Positions 12,991 to 19,159 of a DNA stretch of 24,324 bases are shown piece by piece. A program made the position numbers and the translations under genes. Positions within the stretch are counted from its first letter, which is position 1; each line of letters opens with the position of its first letter. The stretch spans positions 1-24,324 of the IMG/VR virus record IMGVR_UViG_3300032401_000084; one strand, given 5' to 3'. The notes below the pieces were generated by a model. The model had not been told where the DNA came from, did not search any database, and saw only the letters and a program-made list of their open reading frames with translations. The DNA is from a virus.

Positions 12991-13836
12991 TTATTGATAA
13001 TTCATTATAAGAAGTTCTTCTCCCATGTTTTGTTTCGTTCCCTTCTTTGCCGAAGCTGCCTTAGCAAACTCCTTTTTTTCCCAAATATACTCATTTTTTG
13101 GAAACCAATCACTAAGAATTTCAAAATCATAATAAGATAATGAAAATTTACCCTCCATACCTTTTAATACATTCGCCAAACGTTCGTGATCCTCTCTATC
13201 AAAGTCGTGGTTAGAATAATAGTTTTCAGTTTTCCAATATGGGGGATCAACATAAAAATAAGTTGTCGGTGAATCATACTTGGCAATAACATCAGCAAAA
13301 TCCATATTCTCAACCTCACTAATCTTTAAGAAATGTTCAACCCAATCAGGTTTAGATAATTTATCCCTAAAAGTTAAATACTTTGATTTGTATTTACCCT
13401 TCAAATCAATAAATGAACTTTTTTCAGGTTTTGACCCACTAAACACCTGTGTTAAGATATAAACATATTTAGCCGCAACCTCATAATTACCAGGTTCTAC
13501 GCTGAAATTTTCAGCAAATATTTCAGCCTGAAACCTTACAAACTGTTCTTTATAAGTTGGTGGTGTAACTTCTTCACCAAATTTTTGACAGTCAATTGAG
13601 TTAATTGCCTTTAATAATTCACTTGGGTTTTGAACACACTTAAATAGATTATAATTTAATGGATTAAAGTCGTTGTAAACGACTTTCTTTAGGTTTGGGA
13701 ACTCTTTCAAGCCCATACTAAAAAATGTCCAGAACATTCCACCAAAAACTTCCACAAATTCTTCAATATCGTTTGGGATATTTGGTATTATTAGTTTTGG
13801 GGCGATTTTACTCTTACCCCCAATATAAGATAACAT
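12991..13836 (-). CDS. dam: DNA adenine N6-methylase, D12 (Dam) class
   Basis: This 281-residue enzyme is the usual size for the D12 class. The first residues MLSYIGGKSKIAPKLI correspond to the conserved WxGGK start. The SAM-binding motif I is FVEVFGGMFWTFFSMG (the usual form is EPFxGxGA, so the second glycine-rich half is altered). KVVYNDFNPLNYNLF is the N/D acidic block, and the catalytic DPPY is at 197-200 (TYFYVDPPYWKTENYY). A C-terminal FSLSYYDFEILSDWF matches the family. It probably methylates a short adenine-containing site to protect phage DNA or time its processes; the site (GATC in classic Dam) cannot be confirmed. The stop of the upstream HNH gene is 6 nt before its start, so the HNH gene may have integrated beside it. 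Confidence 0.88.
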   Translation of the reverse strand: MLSYIGGKSKIAPKLIIPNIPNDIEEFVEVFGGMFWTFFSMGLKEFPNLKKVVYNDFNPLNYNLFKCVQNPSELLKAINSIDCQKFGEEVTPPTYKEQFVRFQAEIFAENFSVEPGNYEVAAKYVYILTQVFSGSKPEKSSFIDLKGKYKSKYLTFRDKLSKPDWVEHFLKISEVENMDFADVIAKYDSPTTYFYVDPPYWKTENYYSNHDFDREDHERLANVLKGMEGKFSLSYYDFEILSDWFPKNEYIWEKKEFAKAASAKKGTKQNMGEELLIMNYQ

Positions 13837-13842
13837 ATAATT

Positions 13843-14643
13843 TTAATTTAAAAATTTATTTGATTTTGTTAAATTATCTTTAGCCCATAAAGGTTGTAAA
13901 TTATCTAACGAATTAATTATAGTGATTTTTTCTGACTTATCAAACTTTGAAACGGGTTTTATGTGATCAATATGCCATTCCCCCCAATTTTCCCAACTCA
14001 TACCTTCAGTAAATTTCTGTTCTATATTTTCTTTCAGTTCTTTAGCGGAATAACCTAATACTTCATTTGTTTTACCTTCTTTGGTTGTTCCAATTCTTTT
14101 AATCGTATTCATTAAAATAGTCCTCCACGCAATTATATGGTTATTTTTTTCTTTATTTTTATGATAATTATCTCGTTTTTTCTTTAGTCCAATTTCAGAT
14201 TTTCTATATTTATTCTTTTTTTGTTGATATCTTTCGTAATTATCTTTTACCCATCTTCTTGTTAAATTTAATACTCTTTCTTTATTTTTTTCACGATAAT
14301 CTTTTTTCTTAATTTTAAGAAACTCTCTATTTTTTTCACGATAAGAATCCATAATTTTTTTAAATTTATCATGGTTTTTTTCTTTCCACATTTTATTTCT
14401 TAATAAAATTACCTCTCTATTTTTAACATATTCTTTTTTTCTATATTCTTTAACTTTTTCAGGATTTTTTTGTCTCCAAATCATATTACGTTTATTGTTC
14501 TTAATTTTTTCTTCACCATCTTTTCTTTGTTCCAAAATACAAGATTTACAAATACTTTTTCTACCATCCTTTGAATGTACAAATTTATGGAAATCAAGAA
14601 GTTCTTTCTCAATCTCACATTTACTACAAATTTTTCCCATCAT
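13843..14643 (-). CDS. HNH homing-type endonuclease
   Basis: This 266-residue protein (265 from the second ATG at 14640) has three parts. A zinc-finger-like N-terminus (ICSKCEIEKELLDF ... SICKSC) has two CxxC pairs. A long lysine/arginine-rich helical spacer has repeated YREKNRE.L..KKKDYREKN elements. A C-terminal HNH core carries WHIDHIKPVSKF, IINSLDNLQPLWAKDNLTKSN. This order is typical of phage free-standing HNH endonucleases. It is extremely AT- and lysine-rich compared with neighbours, consistent with a mobile gene. Its start overlaps the end of the small gene at 14624-14788 by 20 nt, so the two are probably coupled. Confidence 0.9.
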   Translation of the reverse strand: MMGKICSKCEIEKELLDFHKFVHSKDGRKSICKSCILEQRKDGEEKIKNNKRNMIWRQKNPEKVKEYRKKEYVKNREVILLRNKMWKEKNHDKFKKIMDSYREKNREFLKIKKKDYREKNKERVLNLTRRWVKDNYERYQQKKNKYRKSEIGLKKKRDNYHKNKEKNNHIIAWRTILMNTIKRIGTTKEGKTNEVLGYSAKELKENIEQKFTEGMSWENWGEWHIDHIKPVSKFDKSEKITIINSLDNLQPLWAKDNLTKSNKFLN

Positions 14644-14788
14644 AATACTCTTTAACTAATTTCTGAATGAACTTAGAAATACTTATTTCCTCATTCTTCA
14701 TTTTATCAAACAGATATTTATCAATACTGATCCCGTATTTGATTTTTTTATCTTTTTCTTCTTTTAAAGGCCTTCCAATTTTCCCCAT
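14624..14788 (-). CDS. Small ribbon-helix-helix-like protein upstream of the HNH gene
   Basis: This 54-residue protein is read from ATG 14788: MGKIGRPLKEEKDKKIKYGI, then SIDKYLFDKMKNEEISISKFIQKLVKEYY. A basic GRPLKEEK arm, a short strand (KYGISID) and two helices fit the ribbon-helix-helix DNA-binding fold. It overlaps the HNH gene by 20 nt, an arrangement often seen where a small DNA-binding protein accompanies a homing endonuclease, possibly as its repressor or targeting partner. A TATTTATA motif lies 5 nt upstream. The fold is inferred from the pattern only. Confidence 0.7.
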   Translation of the reverse strand: MGKIGRPLKEEKDKKIKYGISIDKYLFDKMKNEEISISKFIQKLVKEYYDGKNL

Positions 14789-14793
14789 ATAAT

Positions 14794-14801
14794 TATAAAT
14801 A
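14794..14801 (-). promoter_or_regulatory. TATTTATA motif, candidate phage promoter for the RHH-HNH pair
   Basis: The minus-strand context AGTATATTTATAATTATATG lies 5 nt before ATG 14788. Confidence 0.5.
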
Positions 14802-14863
14802 TACTTAATGATAAAAAAAGTGCGTCAAAAAGTAAAGTTTTTTTAAAAAAAGATTACAAAAGT

Positions 14864-14894
14864 TTTGGCAGAATCAAAAACTTCACTATCTTTG
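14864..14894 (+). promoter_or_regulatory. Bacteroidota-type promoter of the untranslated RNA
   Basis: TTTG (14864-14867), a 19-nt spacer and TATCTTTG (14887-14894) match the Bacteroidota -33/-7 consensus exactly. It lies in a 333-nt gene-free stretch and faces the repeat-containing RNA region. Confidence 0.75.
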
Positions 14895-14926
14895 TATTGT
14901 TGATGTGGGTAACACTACTGAAAACA

Positions 14927-15020
14927 AGGATGTCAGTACTCCTAATTAACAATCTGAACGCCTGGTGTTGGGTGTGTCGACACAGGATGTCAGTAACTCC
15001 TACTCAATAATCTGACCGCC
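14927..15020 (+). repeat. Imperfect tandem 36-37-nt element inside the RNA
   Basis: Copy 1 (14927-14962) and copy 2 (14984-15020) share AGGATGTCAGTA, CTCCTA, AATCTGA and CGCC, differing at a few bases and one insertion. They are separated by 21 nt that form a GTGT/ACAC hairpin. Within each copy, TCAG and CTGA can pair. The 57-nt period suggests a duplicated RNA domain rather than coding repeats. Confidence 0.85.
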
Positions 15021-15084
15021 AAGAATCAGGTGAGTTGATTCGGGTTGATTACCTCAAATCCCTTTGGAGAAATAATCTTAGTAG

Positions 15085-15110
15085 AACCCCTTCAATTATG
15101 GAGGGGTTTT
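15085..15110 (+). terminator. Intrinsic terminator of the RNA region
   Basis: AACCCCTTC (15085-15093) pairs with GGAGGGGTT (15100-15108, one G-T pair) around an AATTAT loop, followed by a T-rich run. It ends 13 nt before the next start codon. Confidence 0.88.
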
Positions 15111-15111
15111 A

Positions 15112-15119
15112 TATTTATA
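15112..15119 (+). promoter_or_regulatory. TATTTATA motif between terminator and GTG start
   Basis: It directly follows the terminator and lies 4 nt before GTG 15124, the same arrangement as at 5866-5873. Confidence 0.45.
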
Positions 15120-15123
15120 TAAT

Positions 15124-15606
15124 GTGAAACTTCTAAATGTCTTAAAAAAAATAATATGCGAATCAAAAGATACGTATTACGGTAGTTTTTTTTATAAGGA
15201 TAAAGAGTTTAAAATATACGGAACCACACATTCCCACGAAACAACATCCAATTCCGCAGAATCAGGAAGATACGATGTTGGTGAATTATATCAAACAATA
15301 ATTGATTTTGATGATGTGTATGGAAAATTATCTATGGATATTCTTTCTGACAACACAAAAAACTCAATACTTACGTTTGATAATCTTCTTGGTGTTAATT
15401 TTGTTACTTATGTTAATTATGTTAGTAAAGATGTTGTTAATTTAAGGATCCACACTTCACTAAAAAATAGAAGAAAATTAAATATTAAACCAGTTAATAA
15501 AGTTTTATATATCACTAATTCAGGTGATACAATCATAAAAGAACAATTTAATAATAATAACTTTACTAAAATTGTTAGAGGTGATATTATTATATATCTA
15601 ATTTAA
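15124..15606 (+). CDS. Putative capsid-targeted protein, 160 residues (GTG start)
   Basis: The start is GTG 15124; an overlapping ATG at 15122 is followed at once by a stop. The leader reads MKLLNVLKKIICE, followed by S, a short amphipathic helix ending in IxE as in T4-type capsid-targeting sequences. The remainder has a mixed alpha/beta look: YYGSFFYKDKEFKIYGTTHSH, then SGRYDVGELYQTIIDFDDVYG, and later KVLYITNSGDTIIKEQFNN. The final KIVRGDIIIYLI is hydrophobic. The histidine-containing GTTHSHETTSNSAESGRYDVG could be an enzyme loop, but no family is recognised. The adjacent upstream RNA may control it. Being packaged and injected is an inference from the leader only. Confidence 0.72.
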   Translation: MKLLNVLKKIICESKDTYYGSFFYKDKEFKIYGTTHSHETTSNSAESGRYDVGELYQTIIDFDDVYGKLSMDILSDNTKNSILTFDNLLGVNFVTYVNYVSKDVVNLRIHTSLKNRRKLNIKPVNKVLYITNSGDTIIKEQFNNNNFTKIVRGDIIIYLI

Positions 15607-15609
15607 AAT

Positions 15610-15780
15610 ATGGAACAAGAAGAAAAAAAAACCGAAGCAACAACAGTAACAGGATGTAAAACGTGTAAAAAAGGAATGAATAAAGGTCAGTGGGGCATAT
15701 TACTACTTGGACTATATATGGTTGGAGCAACCATCTATGGTACCATATCAATAATCAAAGACATAGTCGCATCATTTTAA
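15610..15780 (+). CDS. Small membrane protein with CxxC
   Basis: This 56-residue protein starts at ATG 15610, 3 nt after the previous stop. It begins MEQEEKKTEATTVTGCKTCKKGM with a CKTC pair and then a hydrophobic segment (WGILLLGLYMVGATIYGTISII) long enough to cross the membrane, ending KDIVASF. Its last four bases overlap the end of the convergent dnaJ gene. Tandem arrangement with the gene before supports it being real. A membrane-anchored accessory of unknown role is all that can be said. Confidence 0.7.
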   Translation: MEQEEKKTEATTVTGCKTCKKGMNKGQWGILLLGLYMVGATIYGTISIIKDIVASF

Positions 15781-16694
15781 ACCCTATCAAACCTTACGTG
15801 TTGGTTAACCAATAGATCACCAATAACATTACCCTTAAACCCTTTTGATCTAACTCTTAAGGGTTTTGTCGTATCAAAGGTATCAGGGAATTTTAATTTT
15901 AATGACCCATCAGGATGAGGTATTTCAAAAGAATCCTCTTTAAGGTTTTCCAAATTAAAATAAGCATTATATACCAAATGAGGTCCATACTTCTCAAAGT
16001 TATCAATAGAGACCATCTTAACCCTTACAACCAAATTACCATATATACCATTTCTGAAATCACCAATACCTTGCAATCTTATAAATTGCCCATCATCAAT
16101 TCCGTGAGGTAGTTGAACCTTAACCGTTTTCATTTCATCCTTAGTCCCAGTACCACTACAATTATAACAAGGTTTGGTGGTCATTTGACCCGCACCTCTA
16201 CAATTATCACAAGCAACTTGAACTATCTGAATAAACATTCCTTGTCCCATCTGTCTTGTAACAAATCCATTTCCCCTACAAGTTCCACAAGTTTGTTTTT
16301 CACCCCCAGATCCATTACACGGATCACATTTTAATTTTCGTTTATATGTGATTTCTTTCTCAGTCCCCAAATAAGATTCAACAACTGTAAGTTCCGTATC
16401 AATGATTAAGTCGTGTACCCGATTTCTTTCTCTATGACCAAACGCTTGGTTATACATATGATTGAATAGGTCGTCATTAACACCTGAAGGATTCTTTAAC
16501 TTATAGTTATAATCATTACGTTTTTTCTCATCCCCAAGGACATCATACGCTTGAGCAATCTTTTTAAACTTCTCCTCATCACCACCAACATCAGGATGAT
16601 TCTCCTTAGCCAATTTACGGTAAACTTTTTTAATCTCATCTTGAGTAGATGTTTCATCAACCCCTAATATTTGGTAATAATTATCAATATTCAT
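15777..16694 (-). CDS. dnaJ: DnaJ-type co-chaperone
   Basis: This 305-residue Hsp40 protein has an N-terminal J domain (NYYQILGVDETSTQDEIKKV) with the essential HPD at 33-35. There is only a short linker and no long G/F region. Four CxxCxGxG zinc-binding motifs follow (CDPCNGSG, CGTCRGNG, CDNCRGAG, CYNCSGTG), then the substrate-binding C-terminal part (VQLPHGIDDGQFIRLQGIGD). It is shorter than bacterial DnaJ (about 375). It should stimulate the ATPase of a host or phage DnaK. It has a host-type promoter, so it is probably expressed early, perhaps to help replication or folding of capsid proteins. No dnaK or grpE is in the window. Confidence 0.95.
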   Translation of the reverse strand: MNIDNYYQILGVDETSTQDEIKKVYRKLAKENHPDVGGDEEKFKKIAQAYDVLGDEKKRNDYNYKLKNPSGVNDDLFNHMYNQAFGHRERNRVHDLIIDTELTVVESYLGTEKEITYKRKLKCDPCNGSGGEKQTCGTCRGNGFVTRQMGQGMFIQIVQVACDNCRGAGQMTTKPCYNCSGTGTKDEMKTVKVQLPHGIDDGQFIRLQGIGDFRNGIYGNLVVRVKMVSIDNFEKYGPHLVYNAYFNLENLKEDSFEIPHPDGSLKLKFPDTFDTTKPLRVRSKGFKGNVIGDLLVNQHVRFDRV

Positions 16695-16723
16695 TTATAT
16701 AGTATTTTTATTATATTTAACTA

Positions 16724-16754
16724 CAAAGATATAATAAAATGGATAATTATACAA
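16724..16754 (-). promoter_or_regulatory. Bacteroidota-type promoter of dnaJ
   Basis: Minus-strand TTG (16754-16752), a 20-nt spacer and TATCTTTG (16731-16724) fit the Bacteroidota consensus. It overlaps the start of the divergent gene at 16739. dnaJ begins 29 nt downstream. Confidence 0.6.
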
Positions 16755-17380
16755 TCGTATTGTTCAAAAATAAGACAAAAAAGAAAATTATAAAGAAATT
16801 TAAAACTTATGTTAGGGCTAAAAAATATTTTGATAACCATATAGAAAAGAATAAAACCGTTATTTTTGAGATGGAGACACAAAACGGTAAGTCTTGTAAT
16901 TACGAAATTGGGTTGGTTGAGAGATCATCTGGTAGTACCCCATCATATTTTGTTAGAGATGATTTTGGTAGAACCGTTAAAGTTGAATTGGATAATCCAG
17001 GTTTTACAATCTTACAAATATCACAATTCAAAAGGGAGGAAATGTTATACGACATTAAAAACTCAAAGAGAATTACCGTAGATACTTTTTTAAAGAAATA
17101 CTTACCCAAAGTTGGTGTGAAATTGATATCTAAAATAAACCATAAAATTTCAGTGCAGAGTGATGACCAAATAAATCTTTTCTCACTCAAAAATGAATAT
17201 GATTGTAATAGATTTATTGACTCACTATCAAACTATCTGATGGAAAATGGTAGGATTGATACAATCTTAGTTAAAGACTCGTCATTGAGCCAGAAAAAGT
17301 ATTTATACGATCTGTTAGAATCTAATGGTTACTCCAAATCAATTCTTTACAGGAAGTTTACCACTTTTACGAGAGAATAA
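16739..17380 (+). CDS. Hypothetical protein, 213 residues
   Basis: The protein begins MDNYTIVLFKNKTKKKIIKKF, then a basic stretch (YVRAKKYFDNHIEKNK). It contains NYEIGLVERSSGSTPSYFVRD and DFGRTVKVELDNPGFTILQI, a helical section (VDTFLKKYLPKVGVKLISKIN) and a basic end (SKSILYRKFTTFTRE). It is divergent from dnaJ, sharing a 44-nt promoter region. Its last 42 nt overlap the convergent gene at 17339-17656. The short FGR..KVELDNPG section looks like a beta barrel or similar small domain. I recognise no family. Confidence 0.72.
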   Translation: MDNYTIVLFKNKTKKKIIKKFKTYVRAKKYFDNHIEKNKTVIFEMETQNGKSCNYEIGLVERSSGSTPSYFVRDDFGRTVKVELDNPGFTILQISQFKREEMLYDIKNSKRITVDTFLKKYLPKVGVKLISKINHKISVQSDDQINLFSLKNEYDCNRFIDSLSNYLMENGRIDTILVKDSSLSQKKYLYDLLESNGYSKSILYRKFTTFTRE

Positions 17381-17656
17381 TCTACCCCAAAATGAAAGTT
17401 TTGGTTCTTCTACTTGGGAAATAACTTGTGATGATCCCTCTAAAATAAAAATCACCTCAACACCAGATATATCAATTTTAAATTGAGTGTGATATTGATC
17501 TACTTGTTTAAAGTTCCGTTGAACGTTTTTGAACTCATTGTAATTTAGTTCAAAAATTAATGCCGATTTTCCTTCAGGAAATAATGCTTGTGTTGAGTCA
17601 GTTATCAATGCTAATTTTTCAATTATCCCATCAATACTTTTTTTATTTTCGTCCAT
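17339..17656 (-). CDS. Hypothetical protein, 105 residues
   Basis: The protein begins MDENKKSIDGIIEKLALITDS and contains LFPEGKSALIFELNYNEFKNVQ, a strand pattern FKIDISGVEVIFILEGS and a basic tail (FWGRLFSRKSGKLPVKN). The LSFWGRLFSRK segment may form a membrane-surface or capsid-binding amphipathic helix. A similar LTLWTKIKKVL tail occurs in the next upstream gene, which suggests related roles. It overlaps that gene by 34 nt. Function is unknown. Confidence 0.65.
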   Translation of the reverse strand: MDENKKSIDGIIEKLALITDSTQALFPEGKSALIFELNYNEFKNVQRNFKQVDQYHTQFKIDISGVEVIFILEGSSQVISQVEEPKLSFWGRLFSRKSGKLPVKN

Positions 17657-17829
17657 AGTGTTAATTTTTGAACCTCCACACCTTTAGGTATGATGTCTTC
17701 TTTTTTATATTTTTTAATATCCTCCAAAAATTTTAACTTACTAATTTCTAAATCTCTTCTGTCTTTTTCGGCTTCATTCTTGAACCAATCCTGCATCCCT
17801 TCCAGTCGGCTCAGTGGTTTCTTCGTCAT
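17623..17829 (-). CDS. Small charged helical protein
   Basis: This protein of up to 68 residues runs from MTKKPLSRLEGMQDWFKNEA to LTLWTKIKKVLMG. An internal ATG at 17796 (MQDWFKNEAEKDRRDLEI) would reduce a 56-nt overlap with the upstream gene to 23 nt and may be the true start. It has a central K/E-rich helix (SKLKFLEDIKKYKKED) and an amphipathic tail. No family is recognised. The overlap is longer than other junctions here, so coupled translation or a programmed frameshift is conceivable. Confidence 0.55.
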   Translation of the reverse strand: MTKKPLSRLEGMQDWFKNEAEKDRRDLEISKLKFLEDIKKYKKEDIIPKGVEVQKLTLWTKIKKVLMG

Positions 17830-18214
17830 CTTCTAATTCTATTTTAGTTTCGGTTATTTCAAACTTCAATGCTTGTAAACTATTTAAATTTTGTTTCTCA
17901 AAGATCATTTTCAACTCATTCACCTTGTTTTGGAAAAGTCTATCTTTTTCTTCTCTCTCTTTATTGTAAGCAATGATATTTTTTATACTACCAATTAACT
18001 CATCAATTGATGTTTCATTAAATTCCGCAACAAAAGAAAAGAACCTATGTCCGGCTAATGACCTATCATTCTCTACTAAAGATTTTTCATTAACATATTT
18101 TTTAGGTAATTTCCAAGTATCAGGAAATTGCACATCAAATGATAAATATGTTTCAATTTTCCTTACCGATTGTAAATAAGGAAACAATATATTAAATTCT
18201 GTGAATAAACTCAT
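17774..18214 (-). CDS. Hypothetical protein, 146 residues, coiled-coil end
   Basis: The protein begins MSLFTEFNILFPYLQSVRKI and contains SFDVQFPDTWKLPKKYVNEKS, then GHRFFSFVAEFNETSIDELIG and a long helical stretch (KEREEKDRLFQNKVNELKMI, FEKQNLNSLQALKFEI) before an acidic end (EDDEETTEPTGRDAGLVQE). Its start overlaps the stop of the upstream membrane protein by one base (TAATG). The VQFPDTWKLPKKYV phrase recurs in T4-like phage proteins of unknown role as far as I recall. No function is assigned. Confidence 0.72.
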   Translation of the reverse strand: MSLFTEFNILFPYLQSVRKIETYLSFDVQFPDTWKLPKKYVNEKSLVENDRSLAGHRFFSFVAEFNETSIDELIGSIKNIIAYNKEREEKDRLFQNKVNELKMIFEKQNLNSLQALKFEITETKIELEDDEETTEPTGRDAGLVQE

Positions 18215-18405
18215 TAATTCAACTGTATTATGTATGTTATTATGTATGATAAAGATAAACCAAGGTAAAAAGTTTCCCTACCACTTAAATCCAATTTAGT
18301 TGGGTTCTCTTGTAGTAGGGAAATTAAAAATCTAAATGCAATTCTAGATATAGCAATGACAGAAAACACAAATATGAAAAGATATATGGTGCTTAAATTC
18401 GTCAT
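18214..18405 (-). CDS. Small membrane protein (two segments)
   Basis: This 63-residue protein is read from ATG 18405, which follows the Hc1-like gene's stop as TAATATG; an upstream ATG at 18438 would overlap that gene. Two hydrophobic stretches (IYLFIFVFSVIAISRIAF and FYLGLSLSYIITYIIQL) are separated by a polar loop (LLQENPTKLDLSGRE). Size and topology are holin-like, but it lies away from the lysis genes, so the role is open. Confidence 0.68.
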   Translation of the reverse strand: MTNLSTIYLFIFVFSVIAISRIAFRFLISLLQENPTKLDLSGRETFYLGLSLSYIITYIIQLN

Positions 18406-18406
18406 A

Positions 18407-18580
18407 TTAATCGTTTTTTCTTGCAACCAAGATTTCACCTCTTAATTGTTGTAATAATGATTTCAACTCTTGTGAAGTCTTTCTTGCACGGGTACCCGCA
18501 CTCTTATTACCACTTTCAAACTTTACAACATCAACGCTAAGTTCTTCAGTAAGTGTTTTAATTTTTTCTAATGTTTCCAT
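18407..18580 (-). CDS. Histone H1-like (Hc1) protein
   Basis: This 57-residue protein has METLEKIKTLTEELSVDVVK, then FESGNKSAGTRARKTSQELK, then SLLQQLRGEILVARKND. The block KFE.GNK.AGTRARK..QELK..LQ..R is the signature of the Hc1 histone H1-like family (chlamydial HctA and short Bacteroidota relatives), which bind DNA non-specifically. Length matches the short Bacteroidota form, which lacks a long lysine-rich tail. In a phage it may help condense DNA, act on the host nucleoid or mask DNA. It overlaps no other gene and its stop is 1 nt before the next start. Confidence 0.82.
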   Translation of the reverse strand: METLEKIKTLTEELSVDVVKFESGNKSAGTRARKTSQELKSLLQQLRGEILVARKND

Positions 18581-18645
18581 TTTTTTTTATTAAAAAGTTT
18601 ATTTATGATAGGTTAAATCTAAATTATATATCCTCAATGTCAATA

Positions 18646-19110
18646 TTAGACATTCATATTTTTATCTAAAGATTTATAGATACTTGAAATCATATCAAGA
18701 TCCGATTTTGTGAATGGTTTTTTTCTATCAAATAAATCATTAAAGAAAGTTCCGATTGAGTCCTTAATTCTACTTTCTTTTTGGTTGTAGAATATTTCAG
18801 TAAAAAAAGATAAGAAGTATTCGTAGTGATCACCCTTAAGATTAAAAGTGATTTCTTCTTTTTTGAAATTCCCGATTGTTTTATTCCAACACCAATCAAA
18901 GTGTTTGGTCTTATCATCATCACTTAACGTGACTTTTGTTTCATTACTTTTTTCTTCACCCAAATAGGTGTCTAAAACCAAATAATATAAGGAAAAACTG
19001 AAATCATAATATAATTCCATCTTTTCTGGAATGATATTATTCACTCTGAACCAGACATCTACATCGTCAGGGTTCATTGGCTTTGCTATATAGTTAAAAA
19101 AATTCTCCAT
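18646..19110 (-). CDS. Hypothetical protein with hairpin over its start codon
   Basis: This 154-residue protein begins MENFFNYIAKPMNPDDVDVW and contains PEKMELYYDFSFSLYYLVLDT, DDDKTKHFDWCWNKTIGNFK and YEYFLSFFTEIFYNQKES, ending KSLDKNMNV. It is rich in aromatic and acidic residues. The FDWCWNKTIGNF region resembles a conserved, uncharacterised T4-like phage protein as far as I recall. A perfect 10-bp inverted repeat (19103-19131) places the ATG in its 3' arm in the mRNA, pointing to translational control. Function is unknown. Confidence 0.74.
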   Translation of the reverse strand: MENFFNYIAKPMNPDDVDVWFRVNNIIPEKMELYYDFSFSLYYLVLDTYLGEEKSNETKVTLSDDDKTKHFDWCWNKTIGNFKKEEITFNLKGDHYEYFLSFFTEIFYNQKESRIKDSIGTFFNDLFDRKKPFTKSDLDMISSIYKSLDKNMNV

Positions 19111-19131
19111 AGATTAAATACCTATGGAGAA
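19103..19131 (-). promoter_or_regulatory. Perfect hairpin masking a start codon
   Basis: TTCTCCATAG (minus strand 19131-19122) and CTATGGAGAA (19112-19103) are perfect complements around a 9-nt loop. The ATG at 19110 lies in the second arm, so the mRNA stem would hide it. No T-run follows, so it is not a terminator. Confidence 0.75.
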
Positions 19132-19159
19132 ATTATAATATAATATGTTAGCATGTAAA

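Larger units (their letters stand above)
14900..15110 (+). ncRNA. Candidate structured RNA or attenuator leader, about 210 nt
   Basis: This stretch has no convincing open frame but has a strong promoter just upstream and an intrinsic terminator at its end, so a discrete transcript of about 210 nt is expected. It contains two copies of a 36-nt element (14927-14962 and 14984-15020). Local hairpins are visible: GTG-GGTAA-CAC near 14905-14915, TGTG-TCGA-CACA at 14973-14984 and GAATCA/TGATTC at 15023-15041. Its GC content is higher than that of the surroundings. It could be a stand-alone phage small RNA or a terminator-controlled 5' leader of the gene at 15124. I cannot match it to a known RNA family. 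The start is estimated from the promoter. Confidence 0.65.

Noticed and set aside
15051-15059. CCTCAAAT in the untranslated RNA matches the repeat, and GGTGTG also occurs, suggesting a tracrRNA-like anti-repeat
   Set aside because: Eight and six bases separated by unrelated sequence are within chance expectation, and Cas13b-type arrays need no tracrRNA.
14815-15110. tRNA or known riboswitch in the gene-free gap
   Set aside because: No cloverleaf, anticodon arm or CCA-adjacent acceptor stem can be drawn, and the repeated element does not fit the consensus of riboswitch classes I could recall.
17339-17380. Convergent overlap as evidence of a broken gene
   Set aside because: Both frames are intact with sensible ends; a 42-nt overlap of convergent genes is acceptable in a compact phage genome.
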